A stretch of DNA of 64,000 nucleotides from Ruminiclostridium sufflavum DSM 19573 (GTDB lineage: Bacteria; Bacillota; Clostridia; Acetivibrionales; DSM-1351), in assembly GCF_003208175.1 (NCBI RefSeq), contig NZ_QKMR01000014.1, positions 62,001 through 126,000 on the forward strand, written 5' to 3'. Both the position numbers and the translations under genes were made by a program. Under the pieces are notes generated by a model. It searched no databases and was not told the origin of the DNA. It saw nothing but the letters and a program-made list of their open reading frames with translations. Below are positions 50,631 to 60,398 of this stretch, one piece after another. Position 1 is the first letter of the stretch. Each line of letters opens with the position of its first letter.

Positions 50631-51377
50631 ATGATTAATAAATTCAGCAGTATTCCATTATATCTGCAATTAAAGGACTTGATTCTGGACAAAATCCGGA
50701 ATAATGAGTATCCTCCATATACTCAGATACCTTCCGAGCAGGATTTGTGCGAATTGTATGCTATCAGCAGACCTACTGTCAGGCAGGCTATAAGTGAATT
50801 AACAAGCAGCGGTTATCTGTATAAGGAAAAAGGAAAAGGAACCTTTGTCTCAGGAAGGAAGAATATTATTGATATAAAAAATTTCAATGGCTTTACAGAT
50901 TCAATTCTGGACTGCAAGTCGCCGGCGGAAAAAAACATGATTGAAATAACAGTTGTTGAAAGCTCATCGGTTGATATATTAAATAATATTTTTAGTTATA
51001 ATACAAGCATGCCTGTAGCTGTAATCACTTATTTGTCATATATAAACAATAAGCCCGGGGAAGTATATTCCTTCAACAAATCATACATACCAATTAATTT
51101 GTTTCCTGATATTGTAATGCAGCTGAGGGATGGGAAATCGTCAATAGATATTTTAAGAGGAAAATATCCTTTAATACCAGAAAAGAGTAAAAGCATTCTA
51201 GAGGTGGTTTTTGCAGATAATATTGACTCACCTATACTGAGAATACAGCCCGGGCAGCCTTTGATAAAGGTTCAGAACAGCCTGTATTCAAAAAGCGGAC
51301 AAGCTGTGGAATATGTTTGCTCAAAGTATAGATCGGATAATTGCAGACTGCTGTTTGAAGGAAGCAAGCAGGGATAA
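50631..51377 (+). CDS. GntR/HutC-type transcriptional regulator
   Basis: 248 residues: an N-terminal winged helix (about 5-75; PLYLQLKDLILDKI, IPSEQDLCELYAISRPTVRQ) and a C-terminal UTRA effector domain. HutC-type regulators sense small ligands, often sugars or sugar phosphates; the ligand is unknown here. The start is ATG 50631 after AAGGGAGAA. The next gene, a beta-lactamase-fold protein 42 nt downstream, is a likely co-transcribed target. Confidence 0.9.
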   Translation: MINKFSSIPLYLQLKDLILDKIRNNEYPPYTQIPSEQDLCELYAISRPTVRQAISELTSSGYLYKEKGKGTFVSGRKNIIDIKNFNGFTDSILDCKSPAEKNMIEITVVESSSVDILNNIFSYNTSMPVAVITYLSYINNKPGEVYSFNKSYIPINLFPDIVMQLRDGKSSIDILRGKYPLIPEKSKSILEVVFADNIDSPILRIQPGQPLIKVQNSLYSKSGQAVEYVCSKYRSDNCRLLFEGSKQG

Positions 51378-51419
51378 AAATTTTATAATTATTAAAAATA
51401 TCTTGGAGGCTATAGATTC

Positions 51420-52499
51420 ATGAGTCCATATCATATGAGAAGTGATAAAAAATATAGAAGAAGAAGGGCGCTGGTTGTTTTTTTGTCGGCTTTATGTATT
51501 ATTGCCCTGTCAATGGCAGCCTATTTAATAATAAAAATGGATAAGGGTACCGGTGATTCAACAAAAAGCACAGCAGGACTGACAGGCGAGAATTCAGGGG
51601 CTGCGGCTTCCGATACATCATATACGACGGCTCAGGCCTCGGGCAGTACAACTACAGCACCAACAACAGGCGCAGAAGCAAATATTGTGGAGACAAAAGC
51701 TCATGGGGCTCTTCCAAGAGTTGGAACAGCAGCAAAAAGCGGCAGGATGGATGAGCTGGAAAAGCTGATAAGTGACTACACTTCAAAGCTTCCCGGGAAA
51801 TACGGGGTGACCTTTATTGATTTGGCGACCGGAGAAACCGTAAATATTAATGATAAGACCGAATATATAGCAGCAAGTACATCAAAGCTGCCTATAAATG
51901 TGCTTTTATATAAAAAAATTGAAGCTGGAGAAATAAATCCTGAGGACAAGCTTGTATACAAGCAGGAGGATTTGGAATACGGAACCGGCAGCATCATAGG
52001 CACACCCTTTGGCACTGAATATTCTGTAAGGGAAACCTCGAAGCTGTCCATCCAAAAGAGTGACAACTGCGGCGTGAATATGCTTATCAGACTTCTGGAC
52101 ATTGAAAATGTCAGAAATTATATTGATGAGGTAGGAGGACAGGTTCACTACGGGAAAACACACCGTTCTTGTCCGTATGATATGGCTCAGATTGCACAAG
52201 ACTTATATAAGCTTTATCTTAACAATGAGGAGGTATACGGAGAATTATTAAGCTATATGGAAACTACCGACTGGCATGACAGAATTGATGCAAAGCTTCC
52301 GAAGGAGGTAAAGGTAGCACATAAAATAGGCAATCAGACTACTACCAGAAATGATGTTGGTATAGTTTTTGCAACACATCCGTATGTTTTGTCTGTTATG
52401 AACGATAATGTAAATATAGATGCCGCAACCAAGGCTATTGCCGAGCTGTCAAAGAAAATTTACGATTTTGAAGAGGAATATGCGAAAGAAACGAAATAA
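51420..52499 (+). CDS. Membrane-anchored serine hydrolase of the class A beta-lactamase fold
   Basis: 359 residues. A short basic N terminus, one membrane anchor (about 17-39), a Ser/Thr/Gly/Ala-rich linker (about 42-105), then an extracellular domain with S153-x-x-K156 in AASTSKLPIN, SDN (214-216) in IQKSDNCGVN and HKIG in place of KTG. These are the active-site elements of class A beta-lactamases and related peptidases. A Glu in the omega-loop position is not obvious to me, so it may be a peptidase or wall-related hydrolase rather than a true beta-lactamase. The start is ATG 51420 after TTGGAGG. Confidence 0.85.
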   Translation: MSPYHMRSDKKYRRRRALVVFLSALCIIALSMAAYLIIKMDKGTGDSTKSTAGLTGENSGAAASDTSYTTAQASGSTTTAPTTGAEANIVETKAHGALPRVGTAAKSGRMDELEKLISDYTSKLPGKYGVTFIDLATGETVNINDKTEYIAASTSKLPINVLLYKKIEAGEINPEDKLVYKQEDLEYGTGSIIGTPFGTEYSVRETSKLSIQKSDNCGVNMLIRLLDIENVRNYIDEVGGQVHYGKTHRSCPYDMAQIAQDLYKLYLNNEEVYGELLSYMETTDWHDRIDAKLPKEVKVAHKIGNQTTTRNDVGIVFATHPYVLSVMNDNVNIDAATKAIAELSKKIYDFEEEYAKETK

Positions 52500-52571
52500 T
52501 CAGACATTATTATTTATTTTGGGTATTATTAGATAATAATTAAATCGTACTAAGGAGGATACAATTTTTTA

Positions 52572-53207
52572 ATGGATGTTTTTTTACTCAATTTTACTCA
52601 AGATATAATTCAATGGAATCCTATTTTCACATATCTTTTTATTCTTTTGACAGGTGTTCTTCAATTGGTGTTTCCTCCGTTTCCTTCCGACGTTATTATT
52701 GTTTTCGAAGGCTATTTAACAACTATGGGAATGAATTATCACTTTTTGCCCGTATATCTTGTTTCAGTTGCAGGGAGTATTGCAGGTTCCTTTATTGTAT
52801 ACTTGTTTGGTTACAAAAAGGGAAGTGAAGTATTAAGGTATAGGGTCGTTCTTAAATATATCAATGAGAAACATATCAAAAGGTCTGAAAAGGTTTTTCA
52901 CAAGTATGGCAAATATGGATTGATACTCAGTAAGTTTATTCCGGGAACAAGTTCAATTATGGTATTGTTTTCAGGTGTTTTTAAGGTGAAAAAAAGAATT
53001 TATTTTCCGTATATCATTTTTTCAATTTTCTTGCAGCAGATTCTTTATCTTTTGCTTGGCCGGGTAATAGGTCATAATATAGATCAGGTAAAACGCTTTT
53101 TTTCTTTGTTTAATTTAATAACAATAATTGCAGTAGCGGTTATAGCAATTATTATTTTTATCATTCATAAAATAAGGAAATCAAAAAAAGTGGATACAAG
53201 CTCTTAA
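52572..53207 (+). CDS. DedA family membrane protein
   Basis: 211 residues with four to five membrane segments. The DedA/VTT signature is seen as FPPFPSDVIIVFEGYLTTMG and the later FHKYGKYGLILSKFIPGTSS, with the conserved Arg/Lys-Pro region as KFIPG. DedA proteins are lipid-carrier or phospholipid flippases of the undecaprenyl-phosphate type in several bacteria. Specific substrate unknown. The start is ATG 52572 after AAGGAGG. It may share a transcript with the hydrolase gene 72 nt upstream. Confidence 0.85.
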   Translation: MDVFLLNFTQDIIQWNPIFTYLFILLTGVLQLVFPPFPSDVIIVFEGYLTTMGMNYHFLPVYLVSVAGSIAGSFIVYLFGYKKGSEVLRYRVVLKYINEKHIKRSEKVFHKYGKYGLILSKFIPGTSSIMVLFSGVFKVKKRIYFPYIIFSIFLQQILYLLLGRVIGHNIDQVKRFFSLFNLITIIAVAVIAIIIFIIHKIRKSKKVDTSS

Positions 53208-53383
53208 TAAATCAGCCGGCATTTTTATATACCTGCATAATCATACAAAACAATTCATTATTGTATAAAATATTCCACAAAACTTTGAATAAAACACTAT
53301 TTTATGCTATTATAATTATAATATGTAATCGGTGTTCGGTATTTTGCGTAAAAAATATACTTTTTGGAATAGAGGAATGGCTT

Positions 53384-54427
53384 ATGAATGAAAGAAGCAA
53401 AGTTCTACTTCCGGTTAATTATCCTCCCATTACTTCTTGGCAGTGGCATGCATCTTTATTTTCAATTTTGGCAAATGAAGAATATGCATTGAACTGGATC
53501 TACAGTAATTACATTCAACTCCGGTGTTATCCCGAAAAAGATGAAATTACCAATAACAGCATTTTTATGTTTGATTTTATACCCGGGGACAGTTCTCTAA
53601 AGGAATGTCCGTATTTATTGACTGAAATAATAACCATAGAGCAAATTTTATCCTATTCAACCGATTTTTTGACCTTTCTTTTAAAAACGTTGGACCTATC
53701 CTACTATATTTTTGGAATTTGCGACGAGACAAATATGTTAAACAGAGGACGCAGAATTTTGCATCAATTGTTTATTTATGGATATGATTTGGAAGCTCAG
53801 GTTTTTTACGTCGGAGATTTCACTTTTGCACGAAACTATTCATACACTGCAGTACCGTTTGACAAAGTAATTGAAGGCTTTATAAATGTTCAGCCGGGTG
53901 AGGATTTTGTTTTTAACCATAATTATAAAGAAATGCGCGGCTTATACCTTATCAAAAAAAATACTGACGAAAAATATTACAGCTTTGATGTTAATTTTGT
54001 AAAGAGAAGCTTTAATGAATATTTGTATGGGCTTAACACAAAAGAGCATTTTTTGCAAATGAGAAATATGATTGATACAAATAGCTTCGGTGTCAATACT
54101 TATGACTCTATTATCAAGCAGCTTGATTTGATAAAGGAAAAGAAAAATACCTGGTACGACTACCGTCCGTTTCACATTATGTATGACCACAAGGTGCTGA
54201 TGTGGAACAGATTAAATTATATGATGAAAAATAAATACCTTACTTATGACAGGGAATTATTGGATAATTATGAACTGGTGAAAAGTGAGATTCTGAAGGC
54301 TAGAAATACCTTTATAAAAGCCAATGTAAAAAAAGATATTGGAATGCTGGATAAAATAAAGTCATATATTATTGATACCAGAAATATGGAAATTGAAATA
54401 TTGTCAAAGGTCGAGAAGCAAATATAG
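53384..54427 (+). CDS. Uncharacterised protein, possibly BtrH_N-like
   Basis: 347 residues, not firmly recognised. No signal peptide or membrane segment from the chosen start. The first part (LLPVNYPPITSWQWHASLFS, then WIYSNYIQLRCY) resembles proteins found near nonribosomal peptide or butirosin-type clusters (BtrH N-terminal/papain-like fold), but I rank this as a weak guess. The body is rich in Tyr and Phe; the C terminus is helical and charged. ATG 53384 follows GAGGAA by 6-7 nt; the frame extends upstream to 53261 through a hydrophobic stretch without an SD. No biosynthetic cluster is visible next to it. Confidence 0.7.
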   Translation: MNERSKVLLPVNYPPITSWQWHASLFSILANEEYALNWIYSNYIQLRCYPEKDEITNNSIFMFDFIPGDSSLKECPYLLTEIITIEQILSYSTDFLTFLLKTLDLSYYIFGICDETNMLNRGRRILHQLFIYGYDLEAQVFYVGDFTFARNYSYTAVPFDKVIEGFINVQPGEDFVFNHNYKEMRGLYLIKKNTDEKYYSFDVNFVKRSFNEYLYGLNTKEHFLQMRNMIDTNSFGVNTYDSIIKQLDLIKEKKNTWYDYRPFHIMYDHKVLMWNRLNYMMKNKYLTYDRELLDNYELVKSEILKARNTFIKANVKKDIGMLDKIKSYIIDTRNMEIEILSKVEKQI

Positions 54428-54476
54428 TTTTTATCTGATATATTACAGGAAGAATGCAAAGTAAGCAACGGTATTA

Positions 54477-54516
54477 AAACAGCGCTTTCCTTTAAGGGGA
54501 AAACGCTGTTTTAATA
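54477..54516. terminator. Bidirectional terminator before the CE6-like gene
   Basis: Arms AAAACAGCG (54477-54485) and CGCTGTTTT (54504-54512) with an inner TTTCC/GGGGAAA stem. A and T flanks suit both converging genes. Confidence 0.85.
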
Positions 54517-54572
54517 TTTGAATTCAATTTTTAGAAGATTATACTATATAAATTATCATATATGTTTAAAGC

Positions 54573-55565
54573 TTACCAGCCGAGAATCTCTGTCATTTTT
54601 GCAGCATATCTCTTACCTAAGGTAACCTGTGAGTCATGATTGAAGTGCAGTCCCCATGAATCTGCAGGATCACCGGATAAGCCGCTTGCAGAAATTACAT
54701 AGCAATTTTTAATTACTGAAGGAAGCTTGTTTACCAGTGTGTTGTGCCCTGCGCAGCTGCCGCTGTAAAGAAGCTCACCGGCAAGAACAGGAATATCGCC
54801 GAGACCCAAGTCTTTTTTGATATCAGTAATTAATGTGTTTACCTTTGAAGGCCAATCAGCCTGACCGTTATTTGAACACCCCTGATGGAACAGGATTCCG
54901 TCTATTACACCGCCCTTTGCCTGAGCAAGCTTTCCGCGCTCAATAATCCAGTTATATTTTGAACCTCCGTTCTTCATAAAGGTTTCAATCTTCTCTCCGC
55001 TTATAGCACATGGTATCAGACCAATAGTATCCTGCTCGGGAAGCTCGTTTATAATTGTCTTGGAGAACCAGTCGCCGGGTCCTATTGCATTCTGCCATGA
55101 TTCGTGCAGCGGCGGAACTGCTACTGCCCATTTGTTATCATAGTAACCCAAGGATAGAATACGTGGATTCTGAACCTTGTCAGATGCCTGAGCTGCAGGC
55201 CATCCAGCCATATTTGACTGACCGAGCAGCAGGAAGCAATGGAATACAGGCTCAACAGGCTGAGTTCCGGTATCAGCCGGGAATTTATCAAGGGAACCTA
55301 ATAAAAATTTCTTAATAAGTCCTAAGTCAATTGCATTAATAGCCCCGTCACCGTCTACATCTGCAGCCTTGGTATTTGAAACATTTTTTGTTCCAAGTAA
55401 ATGCATTTTAACTGCCGCAAAATCCAAGGAGTCTACAGCACCGCTGGAATCAGCATCTCCGTATAATGTAGCTGTAGCTGCGGTAACATCTCCCGTCTGT
55501 GCACTAAAACTAAAAATACCCATCATTAGTGTTAGCACTACCAATAAGCATATCCCCTTCTTCAT
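54573..55565 (-). CDS. Dockerin-bearing CE6-like (SASA family) carbohydrate esterase
   Basis: 330 residues from ATG 55565 (AGGAGG upstream). Signal peptide (about 1-29); a type I dockerin at about 33-92 with two calcium-binding repeats (YGDADSSGAVDSLDFAAVKM and ADVDGDGAINAIDLGLIKKF); a short linker; then an SGNH-like esterase domain from about 105 with nucleophile Ser117 in LLLGQSNMAGW, LFHQGCSNNGQADW and a final His in GLHFNHDSQVTLGKRYA. The usual HQGESD is HQGCSN here. CE6 enzymes deacetylate xylan. It is expected to be a cellulosome subunit. Divergent from the GH43 gene, and the dockerin is N-terminal in both. Confidence 0.88.
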   Translation of the reverse strand: MKKGICLLVVLTLMMGIFSFSAQTGDVTAATATLYGDADSSGAVDSLDFAAVKMHLLGTKNVSNTKAADVDGDGAINAIDLGLIKKFLLGSLDKFPADTGTQPVEPVFHCFLLLGQSNMAGWPAAQASDKVQNPRILSLGYYDNKWAVAVPPLHESWQNAIGPGDWFSKTIINELPEQDTIGLIPCAISGEKIETFMKNGGSKYNWIIERGKLAQAKGGVIDGILFHQGCSNNGQADWPSKVNTLITDIKKDLGLGDIPVLAGELLYSGSCAGHNTLVNKLPSVIKNCYVISASGLSGDPADSWGLHFNHDSQVTLGKRYAAKMTEILGW

Positions 55566-55799
55566 GCAAAAACCTCCTATGAAATTATTTTTGTATTTGT
55601 TAAGAATTATAAATCTTAACAAAAATTTTCTATCTAATATAAATAATTCGTAAAAACAAAAATTTATGGACTGGTTTTAGGAATTATTTAGTTTTACCAA
55701 TTTATCCAATAATATGATATGATATTTATAATTTTACTTTTGTGTTTATTTTACGATATGAGGTTATAATCAGGTTTTACAGAAAGAGGGGGAATTTGC

Positions 55800-58700
55800 A
55801 TGAATAAATTTATAAAAAGGACATTAAGCTATTTGCTGGTTACGGCACTTGCCGTTTCAGCCTGCCTTTTTTCAAGCTCCGCCGGAGGCGCAAATGCTGC
55901 TGTAAACGTGAACGGCAGCATTATTAAAGGGGATGTAAATAATGACAAGGAAATAAACTCTATTGATCTGGCACAGCTTAAAATGCATCTTTTAGGGACT
56001 ATTGCTCTGACAGGGGAAGCCTTGCAGGCTGCGGATTTTAATTCTGATAATTCCGTTGATTCCATAGACTTGGCCTTGTTAAAAAAATACCTTTTAAATC
56101 CTGCCGAGCATGAAACACAAAGTCTGCCTCTTTTAGTTAATTATAAATTTGATGAAACAGGCGGAACAATTGTAAAGGATTCTTCCGGTAAGGGGTATAA
56201 CGGTATTCTCACAGGAGGGGCCGTCTGGTTATCTGACGGAAAAAATAACGGATGCGTAAGTTTAAACGGGACAAACGGCTATGTTACTATTCCTAACGGT
56301 GTATTGAAGGACGTTCATAATATTACCGTTACGGCAGATGTTTACATGAACTCCGCAGCTGCAAATACTTGGGTGTTCGGATTGGGACCTGACAGCGGCA
56401 GATATATTTTCCTTAATTCAAAAAACAGCTCCGGCTGTACGTATGGAGCGATTACAAGCAACGGAACTGCAGGTTCCGGATATCTTAGCGAAAAAGGAGT
56501 CAGAAAGCTTTCTTCACTTCCTGTAGGAACATGGACAAATGTAGCTTTGGTTATTTCACAGGAGACTCATTCCGAGCGCTTATATATTAACGGTGCTCTT
56601 GTACAGTCAAATAATGATATTACCGAAGATCCGGCGGATATGTACAATGCGGCAAAAGATTTTTCAGGATATATAGGTAAATCCTTGTACAGCTCGGATG
56701 GATATTTGAATGCCAAAATAGATAATTTCAAAATATACGGCAAGGCTCTTTCAACCTCAGAAATAGCAGGTGAAGCTATTCTGGTGCAGTATGATTTTGA
56801 TGAGACAGGAGGAAGGGCAGTAAAAGATAAATCAGGAAACGGCTATGATGCCATTCTTTCGGAAAAGGGTGCTTCCTTCTCCTCCGGTACTGTTTTACTG
56901 GATGGCAGGGATGGGTATGTTGCAATACCCGGAGGTGTAATGAATGGTGTACACAATGTTACTTTTACCGCAGATATTTTTTTAAACACCTCCGGCACAA
57001 ATGAATGGGTATACGGCATAGGCCCTGACAGCGGCAAATATATCATGCTTAACTCAAGAAACAGCTCGGGAAAAACTTACGGGGCAATAACTGATAAGGG
57101 AACAGCCGGAAGCGGTTATTCCGGCGAGCAGGGTGCAAATGCTCAATCAGCCTTGACAGCCGGTTCATGGAACAATGTTGCCTTGGTTATCTCGGGAGAC
57201 AGCAATACTGAGCAGCTATATATAAATGGCAGCCTTGTTTCTGCAATAAGCGGTGTTACTTGTGATCCCAGCAGTATGTACAACCCCGGGGAGGTATTTT
57301 CCGGATATATCGGAAAATCACTGTATGAGGGTGACCCTTATTTAGATGCACAAATTGACAATTTCAGAATATACGGTTCTGCTTTAAATATTTATGATAT
57401 CCGTAAAGCAGCGAAAAGCGGGAAAACCTCTGTTGCTTCGCAGAATACCCTGCAAAATGGTACGCTGTGGCTTGATATAAACGGTGAGCCAATCGATGCC
57501 GCAGGCGGATGCATTATTCAGGCGGAAGGCACATATTATTGGTATGGAAATTCCGGAGTATATGTAAACTGTTATTCTTCGAAGGATCTTGTAAACTGGA
57601 AATTTGAAAACGCAATTTTAGGCCCGGGGTCAATGGATTACAAGGGTGCTCAGGCAGCTGACCTGAAAGTGCCTTGTGTTGTGGAAAGGCCAAAGGTTAT
57701 CTATAATACCTCTACAAAGAAATATGTATTGTGGTTTCACTATGACAGTCCGAACTATTCGGCGGGTAAGGTCGGAGTGGCTGTGTGCAGCAGTCCGGCG
57801 GGAGACTTTATTTATCAAGGCAGCTTCAACCCCGGCGGGCTTGACTCAAGAGATATGACAATCTTTCAGGACAGGGACGGTTCCGCATATCTTATTTCCG
57901 CAACAGTAACAAACGGAAGGTTATCTTTGTTTAAGCTGTCCTCCGATTATCTGAGCTGTACTCATATGTACAATATTTACGGCGGTGCCACCAGCGGCGG
58001 AACCTATGCAGGAAGAGAAGCACCGGCTATTGTAAATCATAATGGAACCTACTATCTGATTACCTCGGGATGTGCAGGCTGGTATCCAAATCAGGCACAA
58101 TACTCAACCTGTGCAGTATCTCTCGCAAGCTCAGGGGCAGCCTCCTGGTCAGCTATGCAGCCTGTTGGAAATTCCTCCGCATTTTATTCTCAGTCAACAT
58201 GGATACTTACACTTAACGGCACAAACGGAACAAACTATATGCTTATGAGTGACAGAAACAGAATACCAAATATCGGGGATCAGAACTTTTACTTTGTCTG
58301 GTTTCCCCTTACGATGAAAAACGGAGTGCCTGCATTTGATTTTGCAGCTACAATTAAGCCGGATACATCCGCCGGTACGATAGAAAATATATATTCCGGA
58401 ACAAATTTGTCCGAAGGCAGGAGCAGCTATGCTTCCGGCTCAAAAGCATCCAATCCGGCAATGCTTGCCAATGACGGCAAGTATACCACAGAGTGGGTTG
58501 CAGACGGCGTGATATATCCGTCAACCTGGACTGTTGATTTAGGGAACAGCTATTCGCTGAACGAAATTCAGCTTTCATGGTATCTGTACAATGGTTCGGA
58601 AGCTCTTGAATACTATACAATATACACAAGCATGGACGGTTCACAGTTTACACCTGTCCTTGACAATTCCGATAACACAACTTATGGCTTTAATGTGGAC

Positions 58701-58823
58701 TGCTTAGGAGGAGTAAAAGCAAGGTTCGTACAGATAAAAATTAATAAGTCCGTACCTCAGAATAATCCGAATAACAGCTGGTATACTCCCCGGCTATATG
58801 AAGTCAGGGTATTTGGAGAGTAG
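55800..58823 (+). CDS. Dockerin-LamG-LamG-GH43-F5/8C cellulosomal glycoside hydrolase
   Basis: 1007 residues, secreted (signal about 1-34). Type I dockerin at about 41-103 (KGDVNNDKEINSIDLAQLKM, ADFNSDNSVDSIDLALLKKY); two LamG-like domains (about 110-325 and 328-545), clearly a duplication (VNYKFDETGG / VQYDFDETGG); a five-bladed GH43 domain (about 560-855) with ERPKVIYN, GLDSRDMTIF and GREAPAIV; and a C-terminal F5/8 type C (CBM32-like) domain. The GH43 part resembles subfamily 24, exo-beta-1,3-galactanases, where DAHGG is usual; here it reads DAAGG. The start is ATG 55800 after GAGGGGG. Substrate is inferred. Confidence 0.88.
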   Translation: MNKFIKRTLSYLLVTALAVSACLFSSSAGGANAAVNVNGSIIKGDVNNDKEINSIDLAQLKMHLLGTIALTGEALQAADFNSDNSVDSIDLALLKKYLLNPAEHETQSLPLLVNYKFDETGGTIVKDSSGKGYNGILTGGAVWLSDGKNNGCVSLNGTNGYVTIPNGVLKDVHNITVTADVYMNSAAANTWVFGLGPDSGRYIFLNSKNSSGCTYGAITSNGTAGSGYLSEKGVRKLSSLPVGTWTNVALVISQETHSERLYINGALVQSNNDITEDPADMYNAAKDFSGYIGKSLYSSDGYLNAKIDNFKIYGKALSTSEIAGEAILVQYDFDETGGRAVKDKSGNGYDAILSEKGASFSSGTVLLDGRDGYVAIPGGVMNGVHNVTFTADIFLNTSGTNEWVYGIGPDSGKYIMLNSRNSSGKTYGAITDKGTAGSGYSGEQGANAQSALTAGSWNNVALVISGDSNTEQLYINGSLVSAISGVTCDPSSMYNPGEVFSGYIGKSLYEGDPYLDAQIDNFRIYGSALNIYDIRKAAKSGKTSVASQNTLQNGTLWLDINGEPIDAAGGCIIQAEGTYYWYGNSGVYVNCYSSKDLVNWKFENAILGPGSMDYKGAQAADLKVPCVVERPKVIYNTSTKKYVLWFHYDSPNYSAGKVGVAVCSSPAGDFIYQGSFNPGGLDSRDMTIFQDRDGSAYLISATVTNGRLSLFKLSSDYLSCTHMYNIYGGATSGGTYAGREAPAIVNHNGTYYLITSGCAGWYPNQAQYSTCAVSLASSGAASWSAMQPVGNSSAFYSQSTWILTLNGTNGTNYMLMSDRNRIPNIGDQNFYFVWFPLTMKNGVPAFDFAATIKPDTSAGTIENIYSGTNLSEGRSSYASGSKASNPAMLANDGKYTTEWVADGVIYPSTWTVDLGNSYSLNEIQLSWYLYNGSEALEYYTIYTSMDGSQFTPVLDNSDNTTYGFNVDCLGGVKARFVQIKINKSVPQNNPNNSWYTPRLYEVRVFGE

Positions 58824-59028
58824 ACAAGTTTATATTTCGTGGCGTTCATCACTCTCTTGGCTTTTTTCCTACTATTTGTGCTGCCGGCTGTTATTTGCTG
58901 AAGGGAGGCCAGCTTGAAAGAAAGGTGTACCTCTGCGGATGTTTTACATATTTGCAGTAATTCTGCTTGCAAATAACCTTAAAATATATTAAGATGAATG
59001 CATTAATAAAAGCCATTTATAAAACCGG

Positions 59029-60165
59029 GTGAGCGAAGTGAATAACAATGGAGTTAACAGTATTGAAGTAAAAAAAATAAACAGGCAGATTATTTATAAG
59101 TTTCTTTATAAGCATGAGCCTATTTCTATTCAGGAAATAGCACATACGCTTAATATGAGCCTGCCTACGGTTACACAGAATATAAAAGAATTGCATGAGC
59201 GAGGCTTGGTCATAAAAACCGGCTTGTTTAAATCTACCGGCGGCAGAAAGGCGAAGGCAATTTCATATAATAGTACGGCACGTTATGCCATTGGACTTGA
59301 TGTGACGAGAAATCATATTGGCGCTGTACTTATTGATTTAAGCGGAAAGGTTATTAAAAATGAAAAGCAGCAGTTTCCCTTTGTAAATTCAAAAGAATAT
59401 TTTAAGGGTGTGGGTGATTTTGTTCGTGATTTTATTAAAGATTATAAAATAATGAATGAAGACATTTTAGGAATAGGAATAGCCTTGCCTGCCATAATTT
59501 CTCCCGACAGAGAAACTGTCAGTTATGCGACGGTAATTGATTTCAAAGGAGGCAATGTTAATGCCTTTACGGAATATATGTCGTATCCCTGTATTTTCAG
59601 TAATGATGCCAATGCGGCAGGCTTTGCGGAAATGTGGGGAGAGGAGACCTCAGAAAATGTAGTTTATTTGTCATTAAATAATTCGGTGGGCGGCTCAATA
59701 ATAATCGGAAAAAATATATATGAGGGATATAATAACAGAAGCGGAGAGTTTGGCCATATGACAATTGTACCCAATGGCAGAACCTGCTACTGCGGCAAAA
59801 AAGGCTGTGTTGATGCATATTGCTCTGCGAAAATTTTATCTGATACCACAAACGGGAATATAGCTGAATTTTTCAGGCTTCTTTCAACAGGCAGCGAACC
59901 TCAGAGAAGTGTCTGGGATGAATATGTTTCCCATTTGGTAATTGCTTTGAATAACCTTCGTATGCTTTTCGACTGCCGCGTTATACTGGGGGGATACGCC
60001 GGAGCTTATATGGATGAATATCTTGAGCAGTTAAGAGAAAGGGTTTCTGAATACAATACTTTTGAAGAGGACGGAAGTTATCTCAGTGTATGCAAATATA
60101 AGCTGGAGACAACGGCTGTCGGTGCGGCACTGATTTTAGTCGAAGATTTTATCAAGAATGTTTGA
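59029..60165 (+). CDS. ROK family transcriptional regulator
   Basis: 378 residues. An N-terminal winged helix (about 15-75: NRQIIYKFLYKHEPISIQEI, LPTVTQNIKELHERGL) precedes a ROK domain with the zinc motif GHMTIVPNGRTCYCGKKGCVDAYCS and VDAYC in place of LEAxA. ROK repressors sense sugars and control uptake or degradation genes. The most likely targets are the ABC operon and the dockerin genes around it. GTG 59029 is used; another GTG three codons later is possible and neither has a strong SD. Confidence 0.9.
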   Translation: MSEVNNNGVNSIEVKKINRQIIYKFLYKHEPISIQEIAHTLNMSLPTVTQNIKELHERGLVIKTGLFKSTGGRKAKAISYNSTARYAIGLDVTRNHIGAVLIDLSGKVIKNEKQQFPFVNSKEYFKGVGDFVRDFIKDYKIMNEDILGIGIALPAIISPDRETVSYATVIDFKGGNVNAFTEYMSYPCIFSNDANAAGFAEMWGEETSENVVYLSLNNSVGGSIIIGKNIYEGYNNRSGEFGHMTIVPNGRTCYCGKKGCVDAYCSAKILSDTTNGNIAEFFRLLSTGSEPQRSVWDEYVSHLVIALNNLRMLFDCRVILGGYAGAYMDEYLEQLRERVSEYNTFEEDGSYLSVCKYKLETTAVGAALILVEDFIKNV

Positions 60166-60224
60166 TAATGGAATCAATGTAAATTAAATTCATTTAAAAT
60201 TTTTATAGAATTATTCATATTGGA

Positions 60225-60266
60225 TAGACTATATGTTAGCTAAAAGAGTTAATATATAGTCTTTTT
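60225..60266 (+). terminator. Terminator after the ROK gene
   Basis: GACTATAT pairs with ATATAGTC around a loop of about 18 nt, followed by TTTTT. Confidence 0.75.
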
Positions 60267-60284
60267 CATGCTGTTTTCACGCGG

Positions 60285-60325
60285 TTTGGCTTTGAATCGC
60301 TCCTTAGCCGATAGTAATTGACTAT
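60285..60325. repeat. Inverted-repeat element, end fragment (copy 9)
   Basis: TCCTTAGCCGATAGTAATTG then ACTATT matches the right-end block of the copies at 20413 and 50500 and, inverted, the left end of the copy at 31638. The opposite end is missing or unrecognisable; the ROK terminator lies there. Confidence 0.6.
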
Positions 60326-60370
60326 TGTATAATTAACACTAAAAATGTAGAAATAAATCGAAAAAATATA

Positions 60371-60398
60371 TTGACTTTTACTAAAATACAGATATAAT
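60371..60398 (+). promoter_or_regulatory. Promoter of the sugar ABC operon
   Basis: TTGACT (60371-60376), a 16-nt spacer, TATAAT (60393-60398). Good housekeeping consensus about 120 nt before the ATPase gene. Confidence 0.7.

Noticed and set aside
53261-53383. N-terminal extension of the 53384 gene with a hydrophobic stretch, as a signal peptide
   Set aside because: No SD precedes the 53261 ATG, and GAGGAA with proper spacing precedes 53384.
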